DNA of 64,000 nucleotides from Frankia sp. QA3. GTDB lineage: Bacteria; Actinomycetota; Actinomycetes; Frankiales; Frankiaceae. The notes under the pieces were generated by a model. The model made no database searches. It was not told where the DNA came from and saw only the letters and a program-made list of their open reading frames with translations. Shown here one piece after another: positions 1 through 8,069 of the stretch. The stretch is from NCBI RefSeq assembly GCF_000262465.1, contig NZ_CM001489.1:6986540-7050539 (forward strand). The letters are read 5' to 3'. The position numbers were made by a program, and so were the translations under genes. Positions within the stretch are counted from its first letter, which is position 1. The number at the start of each line of letters is the position of its first letter.

Positions 1-12
1 CTCCCGCGCGCG

Positions 13-3000
13 TCACCGGATCAGACCGGTTCGGGTTCGGTCCACGCGCCGCTGGTCAGGCTGCTGGTGTGGCCGGTGAGGGTGAGGTGGTGGTGGCCGG
101 TGGTGGCGTTCCAGATCCGGGCGGTGCCGTCGTAGCTGGTGGTGAGGATGCGGGTGTTGTCGGGGCTCCACGCGCCGCCGGACAGGGCGCTGGTGTGGCC
201 GGTGAGGGTGAGGTGGTGGTGGCCGGTGGTGGCGTCCCAGATCCGGGCGGTGCGGTCGTCGCTGGTGGTGAGGATGCGGGTGTTGTCGGGGCTCCACGCG
301 CCGCTGGTCAGCGGGCTGGTGTGGCCGGTGAGGGTGAGGTGGTGGTGGCCGGTGGTGGGCGTCCCAGATCCGGGCGGTGCGGTCGTCGCTGGTGGTGAGG
401 ATGCGGGTGTTGTCGGGGCTCCACGCGCCGCTGGTCAGCGGGCTGGTGTGGCCGGTGAGGGTGAGGTGGTGGTGGCCGGTGGTGGCGTCCCAGATCCGGG
501 CGGTGCGGTCGTCGCTGGTGGTGAGGATGCGGGTGTTGTCGGGGCTCCACGCGCCGCTGGTCAGCGGGCTGGTGTGGCCGGTGAGGGTGAGGTGGTGGTG
601 GCCGGTGGTGGCGTCCCAGATCCGGGCGGTGCCGTCGTTGCTGGTGGTGAGGATGCGGGTGTTGTCGGGGCTCCACGCGCCGCTGGTCAGGCTGCTGGTG
701 TGGCCGGTGAGGGTGAGGTGGTGGTGGCCGGTGGTGGCGTCCCAGATCCGGGCGGTGCCGTCCCAACTGGTGGTGAGGATGCGGGTGTTGTCGGGGCTCC
801 ACGCGCCGCTGGTCAGGCTGCTGGTGTGGCCGGTGAGGGTGAGGTGGTGGTGGCCGGTGGTGGCGTCCCAGATCCGGGCGGTGCGGTCGTCGCTGGTGGT
901 GAGGATGCGGGTGTTGTCGGGGCTCCACGCGCCGCTGGTCAGGCTGCTGGTGTGGCCGGTGAGGGTGAGGTGGTGGTGGCCGGTGGTGGCGTTCCAGATC
1001 CGGGCGGTGCCGTCCCAGCTGGTGGTGAGGATGCGGGTGCCATCGGGGCTCCACGCCCCGCCGGTCGGCGGATCGGTGTGGCCCGTGAAGGACGACAGCC
1101 GGAGGCCGGCTCGGCGTTTGGTCGTGATCGGCGCCGTCAGCCAGCCTCGGCGGCGGGTGTCGTCGGACGGGCGGCACAGCAGGGCCTGGGTGGCGTAGGC
1201 GCGGGAGGCGGTCCAGCGGGCGTTGGTCAGGTCGCAGCCGCGGAACACCGTTCCCGCGAGGTCCGCGCGGCGGAAGTCGGCCCCGTTCAGGGCGCTGTCA
1301 TGGACCTCGGCCCGGGTCAGGTCCGCGCCGGACAGGTCGGCTCGGGAGAGGTCCGCGTCGCGCACCACGGCGTCCGTCAGCGTGGCCCCGGCGAGCGACA
1401 CCCCGCGCAGGTCGAGCCGGCGGCTCCCACCGTCGATCCGCCAGCCGGCCAGGTCGGCGCCGGCCAGGACGGAGCCGGCCGGGGGGTGGCTCGGGTGGCC
1501 GCCGCGGGTGGCCGCCAGGCAGTACGCGAACGCCAGCACCGCCGCCGCGTCCGCCTGGCCGTCGGGGGCGTGCGCCGCGATCGTGGCCAGCGCCGCGGTG
1601 CACCGCGCGCGCGTCGCCTCGTCGCGGCCGGCCAGCCACTGGCCGAGGAAGTCGAGCGTCTCCGGGCTCGGCACCGGGAGCCGCCAGGCGGCCCGCGCCT
1701 GGTCGGCGGGCAGCTCCAGGGCCCGGCCGAGGTGGCGGGCGAGGAAGTACTCGCGCAGCGACGTGTGCGCGAAACCGAACGTCTCGTCGTCCCGGCGGAC
1801 CAGGAACGTCGCCGTGCGCAGGTCCTCCTTCCACAGGTCCGGGGCCCGGGACGGGTAGTGCAGCTCCAGGTCCGGGCGGCCGGCGAGGAACTCCAGCAGC
1901 CACTGCTCGACCTCGTCCACCTGCCAGGTCGCCCGGCCGGAGCGCCACAGCCGGGCCGCGAGGTCCTCCATCAGCAGCTGCTTGTGCGCCGGCAGCAGCG
2001 AGTGCTTGCCGTCGTCGCGTTCCAGCCACTGGGCGACGAACGACGCGTACAGGTCCACCGCGCGCACGGTGCGGCCGGCGAGCTTCGCCCGCTCCACCGT
2101 CTCCAGCTGCTCGGCGACCATCCGCAGGGTCAGCGGCCGCTGCGCGATCTCCCGCAGGTTGTGCACGCTGTCGAGCAGCTCCAGCAGCCGGTCGGCGTCG
2201 GCACCGGGCACGTTCGCCGCGAGGTACGCGCGCACCTGCTCCTCGCCGAACGGCAGCATCAGCAGCGCCAGGTAGTCGGCGCCGGCCGGGCCGTCGCGGT
2301 GCTGCCCGGTGAAGTGGGTGGTCTCGTGCCGGATGGAACGGAAGTAATGGGTCCGGCAGGACAGCAGCAGCCGGCTCGGCCGGGACCCCCGCCGCTCGGC
2401 CGTCCGGGACTGCCAGGTGTCCTCGGTGGCCCGCCACAGCGTCCGGGTGAACACCTGGCCGGCGTGCGGCTCCAGGTGCACCAGCACCTCGTCCAGGCCG
2501 TCGAAGACCAGCACGCAGCCGCCCGCGGCCACCAGGTCCAGCACCTGCGCGGCCGAGGGGCCCGCGCCGATGCTCCCGGCGTCCAGCAACGCCTGCACGA
2601 TCTTCGTCAGGCCGCCGCCTTCCCGGGCCACCGCCGGCGGCAGGTCCCGCAGGTCGAACAGGATCGGCAGCGGCACCGTGGGGTCGTGCCGACGGCGGTC
2701 CAGCAGCGCCTCGGTGAACAGCTTGACGGTGGTGGTCTTGCCCATCCCGACGTCGCCGAGCAGCGTGCACAGGTTACGGGCGCCCGCCGACGGGTCGAGC
2801 GCCCAGGCCAGCAGGCGGTCCACCGCCGGCGTCGGCTCGCTCAGGCGGCGCGGCACCGGGTCGGCCGGGGTGCTGGCGGCGAGCGAGGTCTCCCCGAGCA
2901 CGGGCGGCACCGGCGTCACGTCCAGGGGCCGCCGGCCCAGCAGCGTCCGGGCCCACGCCTCCCGGTCGGCGCGGTCCCATGCCTCCGGCTCGTAGCGCGC

Positions 3001-3900
3001 TCCCGTCCTCTGCGGTTCGGCGCCGGCCTGCGAGCCCGCTCGGTACGGGGGCCAGGCCCGCGGCCCGGTGCCGGCCGGGACCGGCTCCCGCAGGCGGTCG
3101 CCGACCACCGCCAGGATCGTCGCGACGAAATGCAGGCGGGCGGCGCGGTCCCGGCACTGGCTGAACGGTCGGTCGGCGCAGTGCACGACGTCCCCGGCGG
3201 TGGGGGCGCCGGGGGCCACTCCCTCCAGGGCGGCCCTGATCGGCCGGCGCACGGTCGTGCCGGGCGGCTCGTGGCGCCGGGCGGCGGCGCTGTCGAGCTC
3301 CACCACGACGTCGGCGGTCCGGCGCAGCCGCCGCCGCTCGGCCTCGACGTCCGCGCCGAGGGGGAGGTCGAACGCGCTGGTCACCCGGTAGCCGGGGATC
3401 GCGGCGACCTGCTCGGTCAGCAGCCCGACGAAGTCCCGCTCGCGGCGCCGGAGCGCGTCGGACGCCTGCGGCGCCGTCTCCACGTGCACGACCGGCTGCA
3501 GCACCTCGCTCACCGTCGCCGGCACCGGCTCGTCGCCGGTCCGGCGCTCCGCCTTCCGCTGGGAACGCTCGGCCACCTCCTCGCTGGTGACGTCGGCGCC
3601 CTCGAACCAGCAGAACCGGTCGGGCGGCGGGGCCTTGCGCCGATCGCCGACCAGCCGCAGGTCGACCCCGGCCGCGGTCGCCGCCTCGTCGAGCGCGGCC
3701 CGGAACTTGCGGAAGGTGTCCTGCGCCTTGCCGTCACCGCCGCCGGGGGTGGCGACGTCCAACGCCTGCGGCAGCGGGATCCGGCCGTCCTCGCCGATCA
3801 GGTCGGCCAGCGCCCGCAGCCGGGACAGCTGCCGGGGCGTGAGGTCGTCGGCGAGCCGGTCCAGGTGCCGCAGCACCGCCCGCCGGGGCAGCCGCCGCAT
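13..3900 (-). CDS. NLR-like NACHT STAND ATPase with pentapeptide and WD40 repeats
   Basis: This is a predicted STAND-type signalling NTPase. The ATG at 3900 shares one base with the TGA stop of the upstream TIR gene (TGATG), so the two are probably translationally coupled. Residues 1-120 form a helical region like an effector-associated domain. The P-loop GDVGMGKT is at 382-389 and a Walker B, LVFDGLDE, is near 464-471. A pentapeptide stretch (ADLS, ADLT, ADFR units) spans about 810-893, and near-identical WD40 blades run from about 935 to the end. An extra G in the GGG at 357-359 moves the last blades out of frame: as read, the protein ends at 13 (1295 aa), whereas in the blade frame it would end at a TGA at 21-23. 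Known NACHT-WD40 proteins sense a ligand through the propeller and oligomerise through NACHT. An immune role here is inferred. Confidence 0.85.
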   Translation of the reverse strand: MRRLPRRAVLRHLDRLADDLTPRQLSRLRALADLIGEDGRIPLPQALDVATPGGGDGKAQDTFRKFRAALDEAATAAGVDLRLVGDRRKAPPPDRFCWFEGADVTSEEVAERSQRKAERRTGDEPVPATVSEVLQPVVHVETAPQASDALRRRERDFVGLLTEQVAAIPGYRVTSAFDLPLGADVEAERRRLRRTADVVVELDSAAARRHEPPGTTVRRPIRAALEGVAPGAPTAGDVVHCADRPFSQCRDRAARLHFVATILAVVGDRLREPVPAGTGPRAWPPYRAGSQAGAEPQRTGARYEPEAWDRADREAWARTLLGRRPLDVTPVPPVLGETSLAASTPADPVPRRLSEPTPAVDRLLAWALDPSAGARNLCTLLGDVGMGKTTTVKLFTEALLDRRRHDPTVPLPILFDLRDLPPAVAREGGGLTKIVQALLDAGSIGAGPSAAQVLDLVAAGGCVLVFDGLDEVLVHLEPHAGQVFTRTLWRATEDTWQSRTAERRGSRPSRLLLSCRTHYFRSIRHETTHFTGQHRDGPAGADYLALLMLPFGEEQVRAYLAANVPGADADRLLELLDSVHNLREIAQRPLTLRMVAEQLETVERAKLAGRTVRAVDLYASFVAQWLERDDGKHSLLPAHKQLLMEDLAARLWRSGRATWQVDEVEQWLLEFLAGRPDLELHYPSRAPDLWKEDLRTATFLVRRDDETFGFAHTSLREYFLARHLGRALELPADQARAAWRLPVPSPETLDFLGQWLAGRDEATRARCTAALATIAAHAPDGQADAAAVLAFAYCLAATRGGHPSHPPAGSVLAGADLAGWRIDGGSRRLDLRGVSLAGATLTDAVVRDADLSRADLSGADLTRAEVHDSALNGADFRRADLAGTVFRGCDLTNARWTASRAYATQALLCRPSDDTRRRGWLTAPITTKRRAGLRLSSFTGHTDPPTGGAWSPDGTRILTTSWDGTARIWNATTGHHHLTLTGHTSSLTSGAWSPDNTRILTTSDDRTARIWDATTGHHHLTLTGHTSSLTSGAWSPDNTRILTTSWDGTARIWDATTGHHHLTLTGHTSSLTSGAWSPDNTRILTTSNDGTARIWDATTGHHHLTLTGHTSPLTSGAWSPDNTRILTTSDDRTARIWDATTGHHHLTLTGHTSPLTSGAWSPDNTRILTTSDDRTARIWDAHHRPPPPHPHRPHQPADQRRVEPRQHPHPHHQRRPHRPDLGRHHRPPPPHPHRPHQRPVRRRVEPRQHPHPHHQLRRHRPDLERHHRPPPPHPHRPHQQPDQRRVDRTRTGLIR
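60..1090 (-). repeat. Eight near-identical 126-bp WD40 repeats plus a partial ninth
   Basis: Each 126-bp unit encodes a 42-residue blade starting GHT and containing AWSPD, TRILTTS, TARIW and TTGHHHLTL. The copies are almost identical at DNA level. Variation concentrates at two spots: the residues after GHT (DPPTG, SSLTS, SPLTS or SALSG) and the residues after LTTS (WDG, DDR, NDG or YDG). The ninth unit is cut short and ends in TEPEPV then TGA in the blade frame. Such uniformity suggests recent duplication or gene conversion, and copy number may be unstable. Confidence 0.93.
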
Positions 3901-4373
3901 CAGGCCGCGTCGCTCAGCACGCGGTGCCGGATCGCCGACGTGAGGTCCAGCGCGAACCGCTCCCGCCCGGCGCCGCGGGTCTCGGTGAAACAGCGCCCCC
4001 CGGAGCCGGTGAAGATCTGCCGCGTGTCCACGCCGTGCAGGTCCCGCGAGCCATCCAGCGGCACCCGCTTCAGCATCACCGGCAGCACCTTGTCGACGCC
4101 CGGGCCGAGCAGTCGGGGCAGCTCCTCGTCCAGGATGAAGCGGCTGGCGAAGAACCCGGGGCTCAGCAGCAACAGCCCGTAGTCGCAGCCGGCCAGCCGG
4201 GCCAGGATCTGCCGGCGCCAGTCCTCGCCGAGCATCAGGTGCGAGTCCTCCCACCAGGCGATCCGCACCCCGGCCAGGGCGTCCAGGTGCAGCTGGCCGA
4301 GCAGCGCCTCCTTGGCGGCGGCGTCGCCGTGGCACCAGCTCAGGAAGATCGACGCCTCGGTCAGCCGCTCCAT
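3900..4373 (-). CDS. TIR-domain protein, probable effector partner of the NACHT protein
   Basis: This small soluble protein (157 aa) is essentially one TIR domain. It opens with a short strand containing IFLSWCHGD, has VRIAWWEDSHLMLGEDW in the middle, and then LLLLSPGFFASRFILDEEL, where Glu83 or Glu84 fits the catalytic glutamate of NAD-cleaving TIR domains. The ATG at 4373 is chosen because GGAGG lies seven bases before it; a start 18 bases upstream would place that site inside the gene. The stop overlaps the start of the NACHT-WD40 gene, so the pair is an operon. TIR domains in bacteria commonly degrade NAD+ or make signalling nucleotides after a sensor is triggered. That role is inferred here. 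Confidence 0.85.
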   Translation of the reverse strand: MERLTEASIFLSWCHGDAAAKEALLGQLHLDALAGVRIAWWEDSHLMLGEDWRRQILARLAGCDYGLLLLSPGFFASRFILDEELPRLLGPGVDKVLPVMLKRVPLDGSRDLHGVDTRQIFTGSGGRCFTETRGAGRERFALDLTSAIRHRVLSDAA

Positions 4374-4543
4374 CGGGCCGCCTCCGTTCACGTTTTTCCG
4401 GATGGCTTCACGATAGAAGACGATCGGAGGTCCTGATCGTCCGGGGTGTCGGGACGACAGCTCCGTGGTTAGAGCTCCCGATTTGCTTCGATTTGCGCCG
4501 TCGTCGGAGTGTCGGATGGTCGCCCCGAGGTCGTCGCACCAGG

Positions 4544-4660
4544 TGCTGGAGGTCGGCTAGGCGCCTTGACCGATATCGGCCGGTCCGCCCAGTTGTCGTG
4601 CACCGGTTGCTGGAGGTTGAATGCGCCTCCGCCGGCCTCAACCGCGATTGACCTCCAGCA
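4544..4660. repeat. Direct and inverted copies of a TGCTGGAGGT motif in the upstream gap
   Basis: The 319-bp gap between the TIR gene and the permease remnant holds no gene I can support. It contains TGCTGGAGGT at 4544-4553 and again at 4608-4617, and its inverted copy ACCTCCAGCA at 4651-4660. The second and third copies could pair as a stem of ten with a 33-base loop. It may be a dispersed intergenic repeat or part of the control region of the TIR operon. Function unknown. Confidence 0.55.
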
Positions 4661-4692
4661 GTTGTCCGGGGTGGCCGCTGGCCGTCGGGTAC

Positions 4693-5292
4693 TTAGGACG
4701 GTGGGCCGGGGGAAGGGTCTGCGGCGCGGCCGGCTCCTTGATCGAGACGCCGCCGGCGCCCGCGGCCCGCCTCGCGAGGTGGGGGACCGGAGGTGCGCGC
4801 AGGCGTGTGTCGCGGGGAGGGGCCGGTGTTCCGCGCAACCGTCGCATCCGGAGGCCGTGGTGTTCCGCGCAACCGTCGCGCTTCGGGTCGGGGAGCGTTC
4901 GGGGTGGCCTGCTCGGCGGCGGGCTGGGTCGGCACCGCGATGGCTCCGCCCGCCGCGGCGGCTGGGGCGGCGCGTTCGTGGCTCGCGGCCATCACGATCC
5001 GGCCGATGCGGGCATACCGCGCCGGGTCGCGGACCCGGACGGCGAGCGCGACCGCGAGGCCGAGCAGGAACGTGGCGAGGACGATCCACGGCGTCGCCTC
5101 GAACACGATGCTGCCCGGCGCCGCCCCGGCCGCGAAGTCCAGATTGTCGAACACCAGGTAGACGACATAGGTCATGCCGGCGGCGCCGAGGATCGGGATC
5201 AGCAGTGTGCGCCACCACGACGCCGTCTCCGGATGCCGCTTCTGTACGTGGAAACGGTACGTACCTTTACCCGATTGGATGATCCGGGCGTA
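4693..5292 (-). pseudogene. C-terminal remnant of an APC-family amino-acid permease
   Basis: Reading minus-strand from 5292 gives a strongly coding stretch: a cytoplasmic loop (GKGTYRFHVQKRHPETASWW), a membrane helix (LLIPILGAAGMTYVVYLVF), an extracellular loop with GAAPGSIVFEATPW, a second helix (IVLATFLLGLAVALAVRV) and a basic tail RDPARYARIG. This is the typical end of an APC superfamily permease. There is no start: an in-frame TAG lies at 5293-5295 and the divergent phosphotransferase begins at 5298, so the ten N-terminal helices are missing. The low-complexity tail to 4693 carries a 20-base direct repeat. An ATG at 5175 could give a 160-residue protein, but I regard it as a fossil. Confidence 0.75.
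4826..4879. repeat. 20-bp direct repeat GTGTTCCGCGCAACCGTCGC
   Basis: Two exact copies occur at 4826-4845 and 4860-4879, 34 bp apart, in the tail of the permease remnant. A diverged copy, GTGTTCCGCGGAACCG, appears at 49980 in another intergenic gap, which suggests a dispersed short element. GTTCCGCGGAAC at the latter site is itself a 12-base palindrome. Confidence 0.6.
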
Positions 5293-5297
5293 CTACC

Positions 5298-6500
5298 GTG
5301 CTCGTCGTGACAGCAGGCGCGGGCGAGCAGACGGACACCGTCGGGCTGGACGACGCCGTCGACGAGGTGCTGGCCGCCTACGACCTCGGTCCCGAGCCGC
5401 GGGCCACCCTGCTGCACGTCTCGGAGAACACCACCTACCGGGTGGACGACCCGGTTGGCGGGCGTCGCTGGGCCCTGCGGCTGCACCGGCCCGGTTACCA
5501 CAGCCTCGCCGAGATCCACGGCGAGCTCGCCTGGGTGGCCGCCCTGCGCGCCGACGAGGTCGTGCGGACCCCGCCCGTCGTCCCGACCCGCAGGGGCGCC
5601 CTCGTGGCGACCGCGACCGCCCGGCCGCAGGGTGCCCCGAGCGGCGCCCCGAGCGGTGGCGCGGGTGGTGGAGGCGACGGAGGCGGCGGCACCGAGCGGC
5701 ATGCCGTGCTGTTCGAATGGGTTGACGGCCGCTCGCCCGAGGCGCTGGAACCCGCCGCGCTGCGAGCGGCGTTCACCCAGCTCGGCGACATCACCGCCCG
5801 GCTGCATCGGCATGCCCGGAGCTGGGCCCGCCCGCCGTCGTTCGCCCGCTTCGCCTGGACCTGGGAGAGCACCCTGGGCGCCGCCGGCCGGTGGGGGAGC
5901 TGGACGTCCGGCCTGCGCACCGCGCTGGACGAGGCGGTCGTCATCGGTGCGGACGCAGCCGTGGGCGTGGACGGCCCGGGATCGCGGGACGCCGCGGCGC
6001 GCGAGGCGGTGGAACTGCTGGGCCGGGCCGCCGCCGTCGCCGAGGGGCGGCTGTCGGCCTTCGGCAGGGGGCCGGACCGGTTCGGGCTCATCCACGCGGA
6101 CATGCGCATGGCGAACCTCCTCGTCCCCGACGGCGCGGGGCCCATCGCCGCGCCAGGCGCGGGCGCGGCGGAGGCGGGTGAGGTCTGCGTCATCGACTTC
6201 GACGACTGCGGTTTCGGCTGGTACCTGTGGGACCTCGCGGCGTCGCTGTCGTTCATCGAGCACCTCGACGAGGCCGGCGATCTCGTCGCCGTGTGGCTCG
6301 CCGCCTACCAGCGGCGGCTTCCGCTGACCGCCGTCGACGTGGCGATGATCCCGACCTTCGTGCTGCTGCGCCGGCTGCTGCTCGTCGCCTGGCTCGGCAC
6401 CCATCCGCACTCCGACGCGGTGCCCAGCATCCCGGCGTATGCCCGGGAGAGCTGCGACCTCGCCGAGACGTACTTGGCCGGGCGCCTGCTCGCCGGCTGA
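5298..6500 (+). CDS. APH-family (aminoglycoside/homoserine kinase-like) phosphotransferase
   Basis: This cytoplasmic kinase-fold phosphotransferase is 400 aa from the GTG at 5298 (a GTG at 5307 is an alternative). The Brenner motif LIHADMRMANLLV is near residues 262-274 and the metal-binding VIDFDDCGFGWYLWDLA near 298-314. Both are hallmarks of the APH/choline kinase superfamily, and length fits. A Gly/Ser-rich insert sits around 117-133. The substrate cannot be read from sequence. Homologues often lie beside amino-acid permeases and aminotransferases; here only a permease remnant remains, divergent and five bases away. That suggests the gene once belonged to an amine or amino-acid uptake locus. 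Confidence 0.85.
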   Translation: MLVVTAGAGEQTDTVGLDDAVDEVLAAYDLGPEPRATLLHVSENTTYRVDDPVGGRRWALRLHRPGYHSLAEIHGELAWVAALRADEVVRTPPVVPTRRGALVATATARPQGAPSGAPSGGAGGGGDGGGGTERHAVLFEWVDGRSPEALEPAALRAAFTQLGDITARLHRHARSWARPPSFARFAWTWESTLGAAGRWGSWTSGLRTALDEAVVIGADAAVGVDGPGSRDAAAREAVELLGRAAAVAEGRLSAFGRGPDRFGLIHADMRMANLLVPDGAGPIAAPGAGAAEAGEVCVIDFDDCGFGWYLWDLAASLSFIEHLDEAGDLVAVWLAAYQRRLPLTAVDVAMIPTFVLLRRLLLVAWLGTHPHSDAVPSIPAYARESCDLAETYLAGRLLAG

Positions 6501-6629
6501 CCACGGCCGGGCCGACGAGAAGCCGGGCCGGACGGTGAGCGTGGCCGGACGGTGAGCCGGACCGCTTGAACGTCCCGCCCGCCGGGGACAACGCGGACAT
6601 CACCCCGCATCGACGAAAGGGCGTGCCTC

Positions 6630-7412
6630 ATGTTCACCTCGGTCGCGGGTCGGACCGTCGTGGTCACCGGCGGGAGCAAGGGGATCGGCAAGGGCATCGC
6701 CCGGGTCTTCGCGACGGCGGGGGCGAACGTCGTGATCAGCGGCCGGGACGTGGTCGCCGCGGCCAGCACGGCCCAGGAGCTCGGCGACCTCGGCGGCGGC
6801 GCCGTCAGCTTCGTGCTCGCCGACGTGGCCAGCGCCGAGGACAACGCGCGGCTGGCCCGCACCGTCGCCGAGCGACACGGCGGAGTGGACGTCGTCTGCG
6901 CCAACGCCGGGATCTTCCCGTCCGCGCCGCTGGCGACGATGACGGAGGCGGACCTGGACGAGGTACTGGACACGAACGTCAAGGGCACCATCCTCACCGT
7001 GCAGGCGTTCCTGCCGGCGCTGGTCGCCTCCGGCCGCGGCCGGGTGATCCTCACCTCGTCGATCACCGGGCCGGTCACCGGCTATCCCGGCTGGTCGCAC
7101 TACGGGGCGTCCAAGGCGGCGATGCTCGGGTTCATGCGCACCGCCGCGGTCGAGCTCGCCCAGGATCGGGTGACGGTGAACGCCGTGCTCCCGGGCAACG
7201 TCCGCACCGAGGGGCTCGCCGAGCTCGGCGAGGACTACCTGCATTCGATGGAGGCCGCGATCCCGATGCGCCGGCTCGGCGAAGTCGACGAGATCGGCCA
7301 CGCGGCACTGTTCCTCGCCTCGGACGAGGCCTCCTACATCACCGGGCAGGCGCTGGTGGTCGACGGCGGGCAGATCCTCCCCGAGGCGCCGGCCGCCCTG
7401 CAGGGTCGGTGA
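6630..7412 (+). CDS. SDR-family oxidoreductase (FabG-like)
   Basis: This is a classical short-chain dehydrogenase/reductase of 260 aa. The N-terminal Rossmann motif is TGGSKGIGKG (about residues 13-22), followed by CANAGIF near 91-97. The catalytic residues are Ser in LTSSITG near 138 and YGASK with Tyr/Lys near 152-156. LPGNVRTEG and the terminal ITGQALVVDGGQ are usual for FabG-type members. NAD(P)H-dependent oxidation or reduction of a carbonyl or hydroxyl group is expected; the substrate is unknown. It lies 130 bp after the phosphotransferase on the same strand, so co-transcription is possible but not shown. Confidence 0.9.
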   Translation: MFTSVAGRTVVVTGGSKGIGKGIARVFATAGANVVISGRDVVAAASTAQELGDLGGGAVSFVLADVASAEDNARLARTVAERHGGVDVVCANAGIFPSAPLATMTEADLDEVLDTNVKGTILTVQAFLPALVASGRGRVILTSSITGPVTGYPGWSHYGASKAAMLGFMRTAAVELAQDRVTVNAVLPGNVRTEGLAELGEDYLHSMEAAIPMRRLGEVDEIGHAALFLASDEASYITGQALVVDGGQILPEAPAALQGR

Positions 7413-7414
7413 CC

Positions 7415-7625
7415 CTGCGCGCGATCGCCTGCCCCGTCGCCTCCCGCACCTGCGTGGCGCTGGCCCGGGCGAGCGTGGCGACCCGAGCCGGGCCGCGAGG
7501 GCGCCGGTGTCGACGCGGTGGCTGCCGCTGGTCATCACCAGCACCGGCTGCGCGGCGTCCGTGACGAACACCAGGCTGTTGGCCATCGCGCCCACCTCGC
7601 AGCCGACCGCCGGCTCGGCGGCTAC
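7415..7625 (-). pseudogene. Remnant of a YbaK/prolyl-tRNA editing-like gene
   Basis: The minus strand encodes GCEVGAMANSLVFV then VLVMTSGSHRVDTGALAARLG. After a one-base frame change near 7484 it continues as VATLARASATQVREATGQAI. These are consecutive conserved segments of the YbaK family (trans-editing aminoacyl-tRNA deacylases), in the right order and spacing, so the ancestral gene is clear. The N-terminus beyond about 7625 is not recognisable and the C-terminus stops at the end of the SDR gene. It lacks an intact reading frame and should be non-functional. Confidence 0.72.
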
Positions 7626-7646
7626 CGGGGCCGCGCGGTGTCCTGA

Positions 7647-7757
7647 GCCGCCCTCGACGTGCTCGGCGGCGGCCGGCTGCACCTGGGGATCGGCGTGGGC
7701 CACCTCGAACCGGAGACGACGGCGGTCGGCGTGCCGATGGCCGGGCGCGGCGCGGCT
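7647..7757 (+). pseudogene. Fragment of a luciferase-like (LLM/F420) monooxygenase gene
   Basis: A short plus-strand frame reads AALDVLGGGRLHLGIGVGHL followed by EPETTAVGVPMAGRGA. This closely matches the conserved core of luciferase-like flavin/F420 oxidoreductases, where LSGGR-x-LGVG-x-G and the following GVP segment contact the cofactor. An in-frame TGA lies at 7644 and similarity fades after about 7757, so roughly 36 codons of a protein of about 300 residues survive. The sequence from 7757 to 8069 shows no further gene apart from the start region of the next one. Confidence 0.6.
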
Positions 7758-8069
7758 CCACCCGGCCGGCGCGGACCGGCCTGCCCGGGGGCTGGCCCAA
7801 CGGGTACGTCCGGTCCGGCCCGGTCTGGGTCACCCCGGTCGGTCGAGGGCACCCGGAAAGGCGTCTGTCGGATTCGGATATCCGGATCCGGGCGAAAGGA
7901 ACGGTCGGGAGTCGGGTTTCCAATCCGGGGTTCAGGTATTGGTGTGGCTTGGTGTACCGGGGATTGTGCGGAGCGTGGTTGGGGTATCTAGAGGGTGCGC
8001 CGGGGAAGGCTTCCCGACGGAAATCTGATGGTCGGGATGTCGTGGCGGCGCATCTCCGAAGGGATGGCC

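Noticed and set aside
139..4182. A 1347-codon open frame on the plus strand opposite the NACHT-WD40 gene
   Set aside because: It is the antisense shadow of the repeats: Val/Gly-rich monotony at the left and Arg/Pro-rich text at the right, with no domain, while the minus strand has clear NACHT, pentapeptide and WD40 features.
3924..4436. A plus-strand gene opposite the TIR gene
   Set aside because: Gln/Pro/Arg-rich shadow without features; the minus strand has a clear TIR domain and ribosome site.
7507..8028. A plus-strand protein of 173 codons in the fossil region
   Set aside because: Its composition is low-complexity and it runs across the YbaK and luciferase fragments in frames unrelated to either; no start signal.
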